Positions 40,994 through 49,244 of a stretch of DNA of 64,000 nt are shown in pieces. Position numbers and translations under genes: made by a program. How positions within the stretch are numbered: the first letter of the stretch is position 1; each line of letters begins with the position of its first letter. The stretch comes from Actinomadura sp. J1-007 (lineage in GTDB: Bacteria > Actinomycetota > Actinomycetes > Streptosporangiales > Streptosporangiaceae): assembly GCF_009793335.1 (NCBI RefSeq), contig NZ_WING01000001.1, positions 6,200,001-6,264,000 on the forward strand, in the 5' to 3' direction. The notes under the pieces were generated by a model that was not told the DNA's origin, did no database searches, and worked only from the letters and a program-made list of their open reading frames with translations.

Positions 40994-41228
40994 GCGGGAT
41001 GCGGCCGCCTTGCGGGACGAGCGCCGGTTGTTACGCTCGGTGGGTGTCCTGTGACGACCACCTGCGTATTTGGGCCAATGAGCCCACCAAAAGCGGGGAA
41101 GACACTTGCGCGAGGGCCCCTCGCTTGTGTGGACTGTCCCGCAAACGCCGCACAGGTGCGGGCGGGCCACCCCGTCCCGGGGGGCCGGGAACGGCACCGT
41201 GCGGACTACCGACAATGGGAGGACTTTC

Positions 41229-41657
41229 GTGAGCGCGACCGCGGGTCAGGCGCAGTCTGAGCGCAGCCTGGCCGAACGGCTCGGCCTGAAGGCGGGCCAG
41301 GTGGTGCAGGAGATCGGCTACGACGACGACGTCGACGAGGAGCTTCGCGGCTCCGTCGAGGCCGTCACGGGGAACGAGCTGGTCGACGAGGACTACGAGG
41401 ACGTGGTCGACGTCGTGCTGCTGTGGTGGCGCGAGGAGGACGGCGACCTGTTCGAGGGCTTGACCGACGCAATGATCCCCCTCACCGGCGGTGGCCAGAT
41501 CTGGCTGCTGACGCCCAAGGCGGGCCGGGACGGGCACGTGGAGCCCAGCGACATCGGCGAGGCGGCCCAGACGGCCGGCCTGTCGCAGACGAGCAGTGTG
41601 AGCGCGGCCAAGGAGTGGTCCGGAACGCGCCTGGTCGCGCCGAAGGTGCGCAAGTAG
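41229..41657 (+). CDS. DUF3052 actinobacterial protein
   Basis: A 142-residue acidic protein (LAERLGLKAGQVVQEIGYDDDVDEE, DVVLLWWREEDGDLFEGLTDAM, IWLLTPKAGRDGHV) that matches DUF3052, widely conserved in actinobacteria including mycobacteria. No function is assigned. GTG at 41229 is chosen because GGAGG lies 7 bases upstream; the frame is open to 41106 but that part has no conserved text. A hairpin terminator follows. Confidence 0.88.
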   Translation: MSATAGQAQSERSLAERLGLKAGQVVQEIGYDDDVDEELRGSVEAVTGNELVDEDYEDVVDVVLLWWREEDGDLFEGLTDAMIPLTGGGQIWLLTPKAGRDGHVEPSDIGEAAQTAGLSQTSSVSAAKEWSGTRLVAPKVRK

Positions 41658-41667
41658 GCTTCGAGGT

Positions 41668-41694
41668 CCCCGGCGGGCGGCCCGGCCGCCGGGG
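41668..41694 (+). terminator. Hairpin terminator after the DUF3052 gene
   Basis: CCCCGGCGG (41668-41676) pairs perfectly with CCGCCGGGG (41686-41694) around a 9-base loop, starting 11 bp after the stop. Confidence 0.75.
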
Positions 41695-41793
41695 GGCCTT
41701 CGCGCGGGTGGTGGCAGACTGGTGACGCCTTCCACGGCCGTGGGAGGCGACCGTTCCCCCGCCCGCGGGCGGGGACGATCCCCGGGAGAGGCA

Positions 41794-42252
41794 TTGGCGG
41801 TTGAGGTAGGCGACAGCGCACCGGACTTCGAGCTGAAGGACCAGCACGGCACGCCGGTCAAGCTGTCGGACTTCCGTGGGAAGAAGAACGTCGTCCTCGT
41901 GTTCTACCCGCTGGCGTTCAGCGGCGTGTGCACGGGCGAGCTGTGCACCATCCGGGACGAGCTGCCCACCCTGGGCGGCGACGACGTCCAGGTGCTCGCC
42001 GTGTCGGTCGACTCGGTGTTCGCCCTGCGGGCCTGGGCCGACCAGGAGAAGTACCAGTTCCCGCTGCTGTCGGACTTCTGGCCGCACGGCGGCGTGGCCG
42101 ACCGGTTCGGCGTCTTCGACGAGGAGAAGGGCCTGGCCCGCCGGGGCACCTTCATCATCGACACCGAGGGCGTCGTCCGCTGGAAGGTCGTGAACGCGAT
42201 CCCGGACGCGCGCGACATCGGCGAGTACCGCAAGGCGCTCGCCTCGCTCTGA
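41794..42252 (+). CDS. ahpE: AhpE-type peroxiredoxin
   Basis: A 152-residue thiol peroxidase. The peroxidatic cysteine is Cys46 in YPLAFSGVCTGELC, with a second cysteine at 51, and the TxxC context and following RDELPTLGGDDV match AhpE of mycobacteria. It reduces hydroperoxides and peroxynitrite in the cytoplasm. Start TTG at 41794 (LAVEVGDSAPDF) is supported by GGGAGAGG; the upstream in-frame extension is not conserved text. A hairpin follows the stop. Confidence 0.92.
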   Translation: MAVEVGDSAPDFELKDQHGTPVKLSDFRGKKNVVLVFYPLAFSGVCTGELCTIRDELPTLGGDDVQVLAVSVDSVFALRAWADQEKYQFPLLSDFWPHGGVADRFGVFDEEKGLARRGTFIIDTEGVVRWKVVNAIPDARDIGEYRKALASL

Positions 42253-42262
42253 GCGAACCGGA

Positions 42263-42286
42263 CCGGGTCCGGCCGTCCGGACCCGG
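42263..42286 (+). terminator. Hairpin terminator after ahpE
   Basis: A perfect 10-bp stem, CCGGGTCCGG (42263-42272) with CCGGACCCGG (42277-42286), is closed by the 4-base loop CCGT, 10 bp after the stop. Confidence 0.8.
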
Positions 42287-42308
42287 CCCCCGCACCCCTG
42301 GAGGTGTG

Positions 42309-42653
42309 ATGCCCTGCTTCCGCTGCGGGGCGCGGCAGACCGACCCCTCGCGCGGCGCGAGCCCGTGGCGGCGCGGGGTCCGGGCGGACCGCCAGGTGCT
42401 GGTCTGCCCCGGCTGCCAGTCCGGCCGCGACTGGGCGGCCGACCTCGACGGCTGCGCGGCCTGCGGCTCCACCGCGCTGGTGAGCCGCCTCGGCGAGATC
42501 GAGTGCCGCGACTGCGGCCACACCCGCGAGGCCGTCCCCGCGGGGCCCGCCGACTCCGCGGGCCTCGTCCGCTCCGGCGCGCCGCCCGGCGACGGCGGGC
42601 TGTCCGAGGAGGTCGCCGCCGCGCTCACCCGGGTCCTCCGTAGACGTCCTTGA
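42309..42653 (+). CDS. Small double zinc-ribbon protein
   Basis: A 114-residue protein with four CxxC knuckles (CFRC, CPGC, CAAC, CRDC) in its first 75 residues, enough for two zinc ribbons. The C-terminal third is Ala/Gly-rich and probably flexible. No family name comes to mind; nucleic-acid binding is a reasonable guess. GGAGGTG lies directly before the ATG. The K+ channel gene follows after 60 bp. Confidence 0.75.
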   Translation: MPCFRCGARQTDPSRGASPWRRGVRADRQVLVCPGCQSGRDWAADLDGCAACGSTALVSRLGEIECRDCGHTREAVPAGPADSAGLVRSGAPPGDGGLSEEVAAALTRVLRRRP

Positions 42654-42713
42654 CGTCCGTTTTCTGACCTGGGACGCTGCCCGGAACGTTCGCGAGCACG
42701 AGACGGGGAGCCG

Positions 42714-43814
42714 ATGCCGTTCGTCCTCCTGCGCCTCGTCCACCGGATCGCCGAGCGCTCCTGGCGGGCCCCGGCCCTGGTGCTGGCGGCCGCGTTCGCC
42801 GCGGGCTGGGTGCTGATCGCGGTCTTCGAGCCGTCCGGGTCGAAGATCAAGCAGCCGCACCACTACCTCTGGTACTTCTTCGTCAGCGGCACCACCACCG
42901 GCTACGGCGACCTGTTCCCGACCTCCGCGGGCGGCCGGATCGGCGGCGCGATCGTGATCATGGCCGGGCTGACCGCCGGCCTCGTGCTGTTCGCGGAGCT
43001 GACGCTCTGGATGGCGAAGGGCAGGACATTGAAGGCCAACGGCCAGGCCACTCTGCACCACCGGCGCCACGTCGTCGCCGTCGGCTACGAGCGCGAGGGG
43101 CTGCGCGCCGTCATCGGCCAGCTCCGCGCCGACCCCGCGTACGAGAAGACGCCCGTCGTGACGGTGTTCTGGCCGGGCCAGCTTCCCGGCGAGAACCCCG
43201 ATCCGGGGCTCTACGACGTGGTCGCGTTCGACGGCACCGCGTACGAGCGGGCCTGCCTGGAGCACGCGCGGACCGTCCTCGTGGTCGGCCGCACCGACGA
43301 CGAGACCGTCCGGGTGATGCTCGGCGTGGTCGCCTACCTGCGGCGGCACGGCTCGCCGCCCGTCCACCTGCTGGCCGGGCTGCGCGACGGGGGCCGGCGC
43401 GCCGAGATCACCGAGGCGCTCGGGCTGGTCGGCCCCGACATCGAGCCGGTGGACGTGGACGACCCGGCGGTGGTCGCGGTCGCGATCCGCAACCCGGGCG
43501 TCGCCGCGATCTACCACAACCTGGCCAGCACGCTCGACGCCGACTCCACCCTGTTCCGCGTGGACGTGCCGGAGGGGGCGGGGGAGTGGCCGCGCCTCGA
43601 CCTGGCGATCTTCCTGCTGCGGCGGGGCGGCACGCTGCTCGCGGTCGGCGAGTCGCACCGGCCGAACGCCCGGTTCCGGCTGGCCGCCGAGCCGGGGGAG
43701 ACCGTCCGCGGCGGGCAGTCCCTGGCGATCGTGGCGCCCGAGCGCCCGGAGATCCCCTGGAACGAGCTGGACGCGGCCGCCGGAGCCGGCGCCGGGGGCG
43801 AACGCGTCGGCTGA
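42714..43814 (+). CDS. Single-pore potassium channel with RCK/TrkA-N regulatory domain
   Basis: A 366-residue protein. TM1 covers about 20-38 (APALVLAAAFAAGWVLIAVF), the selectivity filter TTTGYGD lies near 60-66, and TM2 follows at about 74-97. The remainder is a Rossmann-type RCK domain (HHRRHVVAVGYEREGLRAVI) with a C-terminal ligand-binding part. It conducts K+ across the cytoplasmic membrane as a tetramer under nucleotide or ion control. A bidirectional hairpin separates it from the convergent phosphoribulokinase gene. Confidence 0.9.
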   Translation: MPFVLLRLVHRIAERSWRAPALVLAAAFAAGWVLIAVFEPSGSKIKQPHHYLWYFFVSGTTTGYGDLFPTSAGGRIGGAIVIMAGLTAGLVLFAELTLWMAKGRTLKANGQATLHHRRHVVAVGYEREGLRAVIGQLRADPAYEKTPVVTVFWPGQLPGENPDPGLYDVVAFDGTAYERACLEHARTVLVVGRTDDETVRVMLGVVAYLRRHGSPPVHLLAGLRDGGRRAEITEALGLVGPDIEPVDVDDPAVVAVAIRNPGVAAIYHNLASTLDADSTLFRVDVPEGAGEWPRLDLAIFLLRRGGTLLAVGESHRPNARFRLAAEPGETVRGGQSLAIVAPERPEIPWNELDAAAGAGAGGERVG

Positions 43815-43876
43815 TCCCGTCCGGGCCGCGTGCGCGCTCGGACGGGATCCGGCACGGGCCGTACCGGGGTGGGAGA

Positions 43877-43917
43877 GCCAGGAGGGCACCCACGCGCCCA
43901 TGTGATGCCCTCCTGGC
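43877..43917. terminator. Bidirectional hairpin between K+ channel and phosphoribulokinase genes
   Basis: GCCAGGAGGGCA (43877-43888) pairs perfectly with TGCCCTCCTGGC (43906-43917) across a 17-base loop, midway between two convergent genes. Confidence 0.75.
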
Positions 43918-44001
43918 GACCGCGGCGCACGCGGCCCGGAACCGGAAGGAGGGGTCCCGGGGCCTCCCCGCGCGCCCGCGGAGTGCGCCGCCAGAGCGCG
44001 G

Positions 44002-44972
44002 TCAGGCGGCCTGGCGGTGGTCGGCGTCCAGCAGGTGGTAGAGCAGGAGGAGCTGGGTGATCGCCAGGGGGTCGCTGGTGTCGGCCTCGCCGTAGCGGCC
44101 CAGGGCCTCGGGGGTGAGGCCGCCCTCCCCGGCGCGGGGGCCGAGCCGCTCCCAGATCGCCTTCTTGACCACCGACGACTCCTCCGGCGAGACGTACCCG
44201 TGCACGTGCAGGGCGTCCACCGGGCGGCCGTCGTCGTCGCGGTGCAGGCGCAGGTGCATGGCCGTCGCGTCGCCGAGCGCGGCGCCCTCGATCACCTCGC
44301 CCAGCTCGGGGTGGTCGATGGTGGGGCGCAGCAGCAGCTCGGCGGACAGGGGCGTGCCGGGCGGGTCGCCGCGGCCCGCGACCGGGGCGAACCGCACCAC
44401 GATGTCGGCCCAGCGGCGCTGGGGCCGGATGTAGGCGGCGCTCTCGGGCTCCCTGCGGTCCAGCTCGGCCCTGACCTGCTCGGGGTGTAGCCGCGCTTGG
44501 CGCAGTCGCGGCCGACCTTCCAGGAGTGCCGCAGGGGCTCGGGCGGATCGAGGTAGACCGTGATGTCGAAGCAGGCGCGGGCGAGCCGGGTGTGCAGCGG
44601 CAGCAGGCCCTCCACGATCACGAAGTCCTTCGGCTGGACCAGTTCCGGCCGGACGAGGCGCCCGGTCGCGTGGTCGTACACCGGCTTCAGGATCGGCTCG
44701 CCCATGGACAGCAGCTGGAGGTGCTGCTCCATGATGTCGATGTGGTTGCAGTCGGGGTGCAGCGCCGTGAACGGCTTTCCCGCCCGTTCCTCGCGGTCGT
44801 AGCGGTGGTAGTCGTCCACGCAGACCGCGGTCATCCGGTCCGCCCCCAGACACCGCACGAGCCCCCTGGTCAGTGTCGTCTTGCCCGCCGCGCTGTCCCC
44901 GGCGATGGCGAGCATGACGGGGCGGCGGCCCTTTCCGCGCGCCCGGAGCATATGCACGATCCGATGGGGCAC
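44002..44972 (-). CDS. cbbP: Phosphoribulokinase, frameshifted mid-gene
   Basis: Phosphorylates ribulose 5-phosphate to ribulose 1,5-bisphosphate, the RuBisCO substrate. The P-loop reads AGDSAAGKTTLTRG and is followed by DDYHRYDREER, HPDCNHIDIMEQHL, LKPVYDHATG and YLDPPEPLRHSWKV, which favour phosphoribulokinase over uridine kinase. The frame breaks at GYTP, where one C is missing (44482-44485); EQVRAELDRREPESAAYIRPQ continues in another frame. Restored length is 323 residues. The GTG at 44972 has GGAGGAG upstream; ATG at 44951 is an alternative. The RuBisCO genes lie 4-7 kb away. Confidence 0.85.
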
Positions 44973-45132
44973 CTGGCTCCTCCGTCCTGCGGCTTCCGGC
45001 TGTCGCAACGGACGGTAGGCGCGGCCGGGGCCGGGATCGTCCCCCAACCGGGTGAGGAGGGGGGTGAAAAGCCCGGAGCCCTTGCCCAGCCGGGGCTACT
45101 GACGAGTAGCTTGCGGTTGTTATCGTGCCGGG

Positions 45133-45789
45133 ATGAGTGCCCCCGTACGCGTCGTCCTGGTCGACGACCACGAGATGATCCTCGCCGGCCTCCAGGCGAT
45201 GCTGGCCGGTTTCGCCGGGCGCGTGCGCGTGGTGGGGCAGGCGGGCGGCGGCGCGGAGGCCACCCGGCTGGTCACCGCGCTCCGGCCCGACGTCGTCCTG
45301 CTGGACGTGCGGCTCGGGCCGGAGAGCGGGCTGGACCTGTGCCGCTCGCTGACGGCCCGGGTCCCCGAGTCGCGGGTGGTGTTCCTGTCGGTGTACGACG
45401 ACGAGCAGTACGTCTTCGAGGCCCTGCGCGCGGGCGCGGGCGGCTACCTGCTGAAACGGGTGGACGGGCCGGAGCTCGTCCGGCGGCTGGAGGAGGTCGC
45501 GCAGGGCGAGACCGTCGTGGACCCGACCCTCGCGGGCCGGATGGCGGTCACGGCGGCGCGGCTGACGCGCGGCGAGTTCTGGGCGGGCGCCGGGCGCGGC
45601 CTCACGCAGCGCGAGAGCGAGGTGCTGTCGCTGCTGGTGGGCGGGCTGTCCAACAAGGCGATCGCGGCGCGGCTCGTACTGAGCGAGGAGACGGTCAAGA
45701 GCCACCTGCGGGCCCTGTACCGCAAGCTGGAGGTCGCGGACCGTTCGGCGGCGGTGGCCGTCGCGCTGCGCGAGGGGCTGTTCCGGTGA
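45133..45789 (+). CDS. NarL/LuxR-family response regulator
   Basis: A 218-residue regulator: receiver domain (VVLVDDHEMILAGLQAML; phosphoacceptor Asp in DVVLLDVRLGPESG) and LuxR helix-turn-helix (GLTQRESEVLSLLVGGLSNKAIA). Its stop overlaps the GTG of the downstream kinase. It diverges from the phosphoribulokinase gene over a 160-bp gap, so it may control that gene or the nearby cbb genes; this is inference from position. Confidence 0.93.
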   Translation: MSAPVRVVLVDDHEMILAGLQAMLAGFAGRVRVVGQAGGGAEATRLVTALRPDVVLLDVRLGPESGLDLCRSLTARVPESRVVFLSVYDDEQYVFEALRAGAGGYLLKRVDGPELVRRLEEVAQGETVVDPTLAGRMAVTAARLTRGEFWAGAGRGLTQRESEVLSLLVGGLSNKAIAARLVLSEETVKSHLRALYRKLEVADRSAAVAVALREGLFR

Positions 45790-46976
45790 CCGCCGCCATG
45801 GACGGCGCGCCGGACGCCCTGGAGCTGCTCGCGGGACGCGGGCGGGACCTGCTGGTGCGGATCGTCGCGGCGGCGTGCTCGGACCGGACGCTGCCCCGGA
45901 TGGCCGACGACCTCGCCGGGCTGGTGGTCCGCTCCGCCCGCGCCCTGACGTTCTGCGACGTGTACGTCCTGGACGAGGACGAGCGCGCCATGGAGTGGTC
46001 GGGGCCGCCCGTCCCCCTCGGCGAGGGCGACGTGGGCTGGGTCGCCGCGCACGGCCGCGCCCGCTCGCACGCGGACGGGCGCGGCGCCGCGCTCCCCGTG
46101 CACGCGGGGAACGCCACGATCGCCGTCCTGGACGTCCGGTCCGCGGGGCCGTGCCCGCCCGAGGACGTCGCGCTGGTCGCCGCGCTCGCCGACCTGTTCG
46201 CCCCGGTGCTGTGGTCGTGCCGCAGGCTGCGCACCGCGCAGGAGCGCGAGTCGGCCGCCGAACGGTTCGCCGAGCGCGCCGTCGAGGCGCAGGAGGCGGA
46301 GCGCTCCCGGCTGAGCCGCGAGATCCACGACGGCATCGCGCAGCGGCTCGCGAGCCTCGGGTTCCACCTGTCCGCCGCGGAACGCGCCCTGCCGGAGCAC
46401 CATCCCGAGGCGCTCGCCCAGATCATGCTGTCGCGGACGCTGTGCGACCTGGTCGCGGCGGAGACGCGCGCCGCGATCGGCGGCCTGCGCCCGCCCGTCC
46501 TGGACGACCTCGGGCTGCCCGCCGCGCTTGCCGCCCTCGCCCGCGAGGCCGGCGCCCCGTCCGCCGCGCGCGTCGCGTCCGTCCCGCCGGGCGCGCCCGG
46601 CCCCGCCAAGCCGATCGACGTCACGGTGACCGTCACCGGCGAGCTGGAGTGCGCGCTGCCCGACCACGTGCAGACCGCGCTGTACCGGATCGCGCAGGAG
46701 GCCGTCGGCAACAGCCTGCGCCACGCGCGCGCCGGCTGCGTCGACCTGCTGCTGGAGCACGACCGCGACCGGGTGCGGCTCACGGTCCGCGACGACGGCG
46801 ACGGCTTCTCGATCCGCGACGTGTTCGCCCCCGGCCGCCGCCCCGACACCTACGGCCTGCGCGGCATGGCCGAACGCGCCGAGCTGCTCGGCGGGCGCGT
46901 CGCCGTCACGAGCCGTCCGGGCGCGGGGACGAAGGTCGAGGCCGTCATCCCCGTTCGGACCGGACCCGGAAGGTGA
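45786..46976 (+). CDS. Soluble GAF-domain sensor histidine kinase (NarL type)
   Basis: A 396-residue kinase without membrane helices. A GAF-like sensor (about 20-155) precedes HisKA_3 (SREIHDGIAQRLASLGFHL, phospho-His) and an HATPase domain (ALYRIAQEAVGNSLRHA, RDDGDGF, GLRGMAERAELLGG). It senses a cytoplasmic cue and phosphorylates the regulator encoded just upstream (GTGA overlap). The last 32 bp overlap the convergent saccharopine-dehydrogenase-like gene. Confidence 0.93.
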   Translation: MTAAMDGAPDALELLAGRGRDLLVRIVAAACSDRTLPRMADDLAGLVVRSARALTFCDVYVLDEDERAMEWSGPPVPLGEGDVGWVAAHGRARSHADGRGAALPVHAGNATIAVLDVRSAGPCPPEDVALVAALADLFAPVLWSCRRLRTAQERESAAERFAERAVEAQEAERSRLSREIHDGIAQRLASLGFHLSAAERALPEHHPEALAQIMLSRTLCDLVAAETRAAIGGLRPPVLDDLGLPAALAALAREAGAPSAARVASVPPGAPGPAKPIDVTVTVTGELECALPDHVQTALYRIAQEAVGNSLRHARAGCVDLLLEHDRDRVRLTVRDDGDGFSIRDVFAPGRRPDTYGLRGMAERAELLGGRVAVTSRPGAGTKVEAVIPVRTGPGR

Positions 46977-48126
46977 GGCCCGACCGCCGGAGCCGTTCGA
47001 TCAGCGCGTCGCCCATGGCCTGCGCGGTGGTGACCTGGCCCGCCGTCGCGGGCAGGTCGTCGTGCGCCAGGCACAGGGCCGCCTCGCCGAGCATCCGGGC
47101 CGTCTCGTCGTAGCCGGGGTCGCCGCCCGCGACCTCCGTGACGACGCGCCGCCCGCCGCCCTCGCCGACGAACGTCACGCTGAACCAGGACTCGGCCCGC
47201 CGCTCGGGCGACGGCCCCTCGCCCGCCGTGCCGAGCCGCCGCAGCAGCGCCCGCGTCGGCGGGAGCTGCGCGAGCGCGAGCACCGCGCCCGCGCCCACCG
47301 CCATGCCCCCCGCCTGCGCCAGCCGCTTGAGCGCGATGTAGTGCCCGTAGGTGAAGTCGGGGCCGTACCGGTCGAGCGCCGCCGCGGAACGGACCACGAC
47401 CTGCGGGTCCAGCGTCGGGAGCGGCAGCGTCCACCCGTCCCCGACCTTCGCCTTCGGGACGGGGCGCCGCGACATCCGCGCCCGGCGGCCCGCCGGGGCC
47501 GGCTCGGCCTCGCGGCGCTCGCGCTCGGCGCGCAGCATCCCGGCCACGTCGGAGAAGATCCCGATGACCGAGTGCAGCGTGCCGCCCGACGGCGTCATGC
47601 GCGCCCGCACGAAGCCCTCCACGTGCAGCGGCACGCCCTCGGGCAGCCGCTTGACCGTGTAGTACGCGCCGAGGTCGTGCGGCATCGAGTCGAACCCGCA
47701 CGCGTGCACGATCCGCGCGCCGGTCCGTACGGCCTGCTCGTGGTACCTGACGTACATCCGGTCCACGAACGTCGGCTCTCCGGCCAGGTCCGCGTAATCG
47801 GTGCCCGCCCGCGCGCACGCGGCGACGAGCGGCTCGCCGTACCGCGCGTACGGCCCGACCGTCGTGACCACCACCCGCGCCGCCTCCGCGATGGCGTCGA
47901 GCGACGCGGTGTCGGTGACGTCGGCGTGCAGCAGCGGGAGCTCGGCCAGCGCGGGCTCGATCCCGGCGAGCCGGTCGCGCACGGCCTCCAGCTTCGCCCG
48001 GTCGCGCCCGGCGAGCGCCCACCGGGTCCCGGGGCCGGCGTTCCTCGCCAGGTACTCGGCGGTCAGCCCGCCGGTGAAGCCGGTCGCGCCGAACAGCACG
48101 ACGTCGTACGGACGGTCCGCGGTCAT
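46945..48126 (-). CDS. Saccharopine dehydrogenase-like oxidoreductase (trans-acting enoyl reductase type)
   Basis: A 393-residue NAD(P)-binding protein: DVVLFGATGFTGGLTAEYLA is the Rossmann motif, and VVVTTVGPYARYGEPLVAACA, DYADLAGE and HACGFDSMPHDLG are typical of the mycobacterial Rv2449c/Rv2953-like group. Members reduce enoyl groups in complex lipid synthesis or have unknown substrates; true saccharopine dehydrogenase is less likely. The ATG at 48126 follows GAGAGGGG. The cbbR gene ends 34 bp upstream, so a shared transcript is possible. Confidence 0.85.
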   Translation of the reverse strand: MTADRPYDVVLFGATGFTGGLTAEYLARNAGPGTRWALAGRDRAKLEAVRDRLAGIEPALAELPLLHADVTDTASLDAIAEAARVVVTTVGPYARYGEPLVAACARAGTDYADLAGEPTFVDRMYVRYHEQAVRTGARIVHACGFDSMPHDLGAYYTVKRLPEGVPLHVEGFVRARMTPSGGTLHSVIGIFSDVAGMLRAERERREAEPAPAGRRARMSRRPVPKAKVGDGWTLPLPTLDPQVVVRSAAALDRYGPDFTYGHYIALKRLAQAGGMAVGAGAVLALAQLPPTRALLRRLGTAGEGPSPERRAESWFSVTFVGEGGGRRVVTEVAGGDPGYDETARMLGEAALCLAHDDLPATAGQVTTAQAMGDALIERLRRSGLTFRVRSERG

Positions 48127-48160
48127 GGATGCCCCTCTCACGGTTTCGAATCCGATTCTG

Positions 48161-49045
48161 TCACTGCCGGGACGGGCGCGGGGGAGCCGTCCAGTGGGGA
48201 GCCTGGAGCAGGTGTTGGACGAACAGGCGGGTCGTCGCGGTGGGCGCGGGACCGGCGACGGCGTGCCAGGGCCGGTCCAGGGGCGTGCCCGGGGAGTCGA
48301 TCACGACGAGCCGTCCGGCGCGCAGCTCGCCGCCGACCGCGTCGCGGGAGATCAGCGCGACGCCGAGGCCGGCCGCCGCGCCCGCGACGACCGCGCCGTT
48401 CGACCCGAGGACGAGCCGCGGCGGGGCGACGTCGTGCTCGGCGAGGTACGCCTCGGCGGTCGCGCGGGTGCCCGAGCCCGGCTCGCGCATCACCCACGGC
48501 GTCGAGGGCAGCGCGAAGCCCGCCGCGAGGTCCGGGGCGCCGACCACGACCAGCTCGTTCGGGCGCAGGGCGAGGACGGTCGCGGCGAGGTCGCCCGGCG
48601 GCCGGCCCGCGAGGACGAGGTCGGCCTCGTGCGCGGCGAGGCTCCGCCACACGTGCCGGCGCGGGCCGACCTCCAGCGCGAGGTCCACCTCCGGCCAGCG
48701 GGCGCGGAACGAGGCGAGCAGCGCGGGCAGCACCTGGTCGGCGGCCGTGGTCACGGCGGCGAGGCGCAGCGGCCCGCGCGCCGGGTCGGCCGCGCCCCGC
48801 GCCGCCGCCCGGCCCTGTTCGAGCAGGCCGAGGACCCGGCGGGCGTACGCCGCGTAGACCGTCCCGGCCGGGGTGAGGCGCACGCCCCGCCCGACGCGCT
48901 GGACGAGCGGGACGTCGAGGTCGCGGGCCAGGGCGGCCACGGCCGCCGACACCGCCGACTCGGTCACGTACAGCCGGGCCGCCGCCGCGCGCACCGAGCC
49001 GGTGTCGGCGAGCGCGACGAACGTCCGGAGCCGTCCCTCGGTCAT
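48161..49045 (-). CDS. cbbR: LysR-family regulator, CbbR-like
   Basis: A 294-residue LysR-type regulator. The N-terminal winged helix reads LRTFVALADTGSVRAAAARLYVTESAVSAAV, and the rest is the periplasmic-binding-like effector domain. It diverges from cbbL with a 199-bp gap, the standard position of CbbR, which activates the Calvin operon in response to metabolites. The start ATG at 49045 has GAGGAGG upstream. The specific CbbR assignment rests on this position. Confidence 0.85.
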   Translation of the reverse strand: MTEGRLRTFVALADTGSVRAAAARLYVTESAVSAAVAALARDLDVPLVQRVGRGVRLTPAGTVYAAYARRVLGLLEQGRAAARGAADPARGPLRLAAVTTAADQVLPALLASFRARWPEVDLALEVGPRRHVWRSLAAHEADLVLAGRPPGDLAATVLALRPNELVVVGAPDLAAGFALPSTPWVMREPGSGTRATAEAYLAEHDVAPPRLVLGSNGAVVAGAAAGLGVALISRDAVGGELRAGRLVVIDSPGTPLDRPWHAVAGPAPTATTRLFVQHLLQAPHWTAPPRPSRQ

Positions 49046-49092
49046 GCCCCGGCCTCCTCGTTGAAAGGAACGCTTGACGGTCGCCGTAGAAC

Positions 49093-49112
49093 ACTTGATG
49101 GACATCGCAAGT
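49093..49112. promoter_or_regulatory. Candidate CbbR binding site in the cbbR-cbbL spacer
   Basis: ACTTG-N10-CAAGT is a 20-bp inverted repeat with the LysR T-N11-A spacing class. A second CTTGA word lies one repeat upstream near 49072. It is about 48 bp from the cbbR start and 133 bp from cbbL, as expected for a divergent LysR target. Confidence 0.5.
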
Positions 49113-49244
49113 ATCGCGGAGGCAGAGTCGGGGCGTCCACGGTTCCACCTGACCGGGCCCGCGGGGCACCCCCTTCCCCTGGGCATGCCGCCTTCCGGGC
49201 GGTGCCCCGCGGCCTGGAGCGGCCAACGGATTAGGAGAGCGGCG

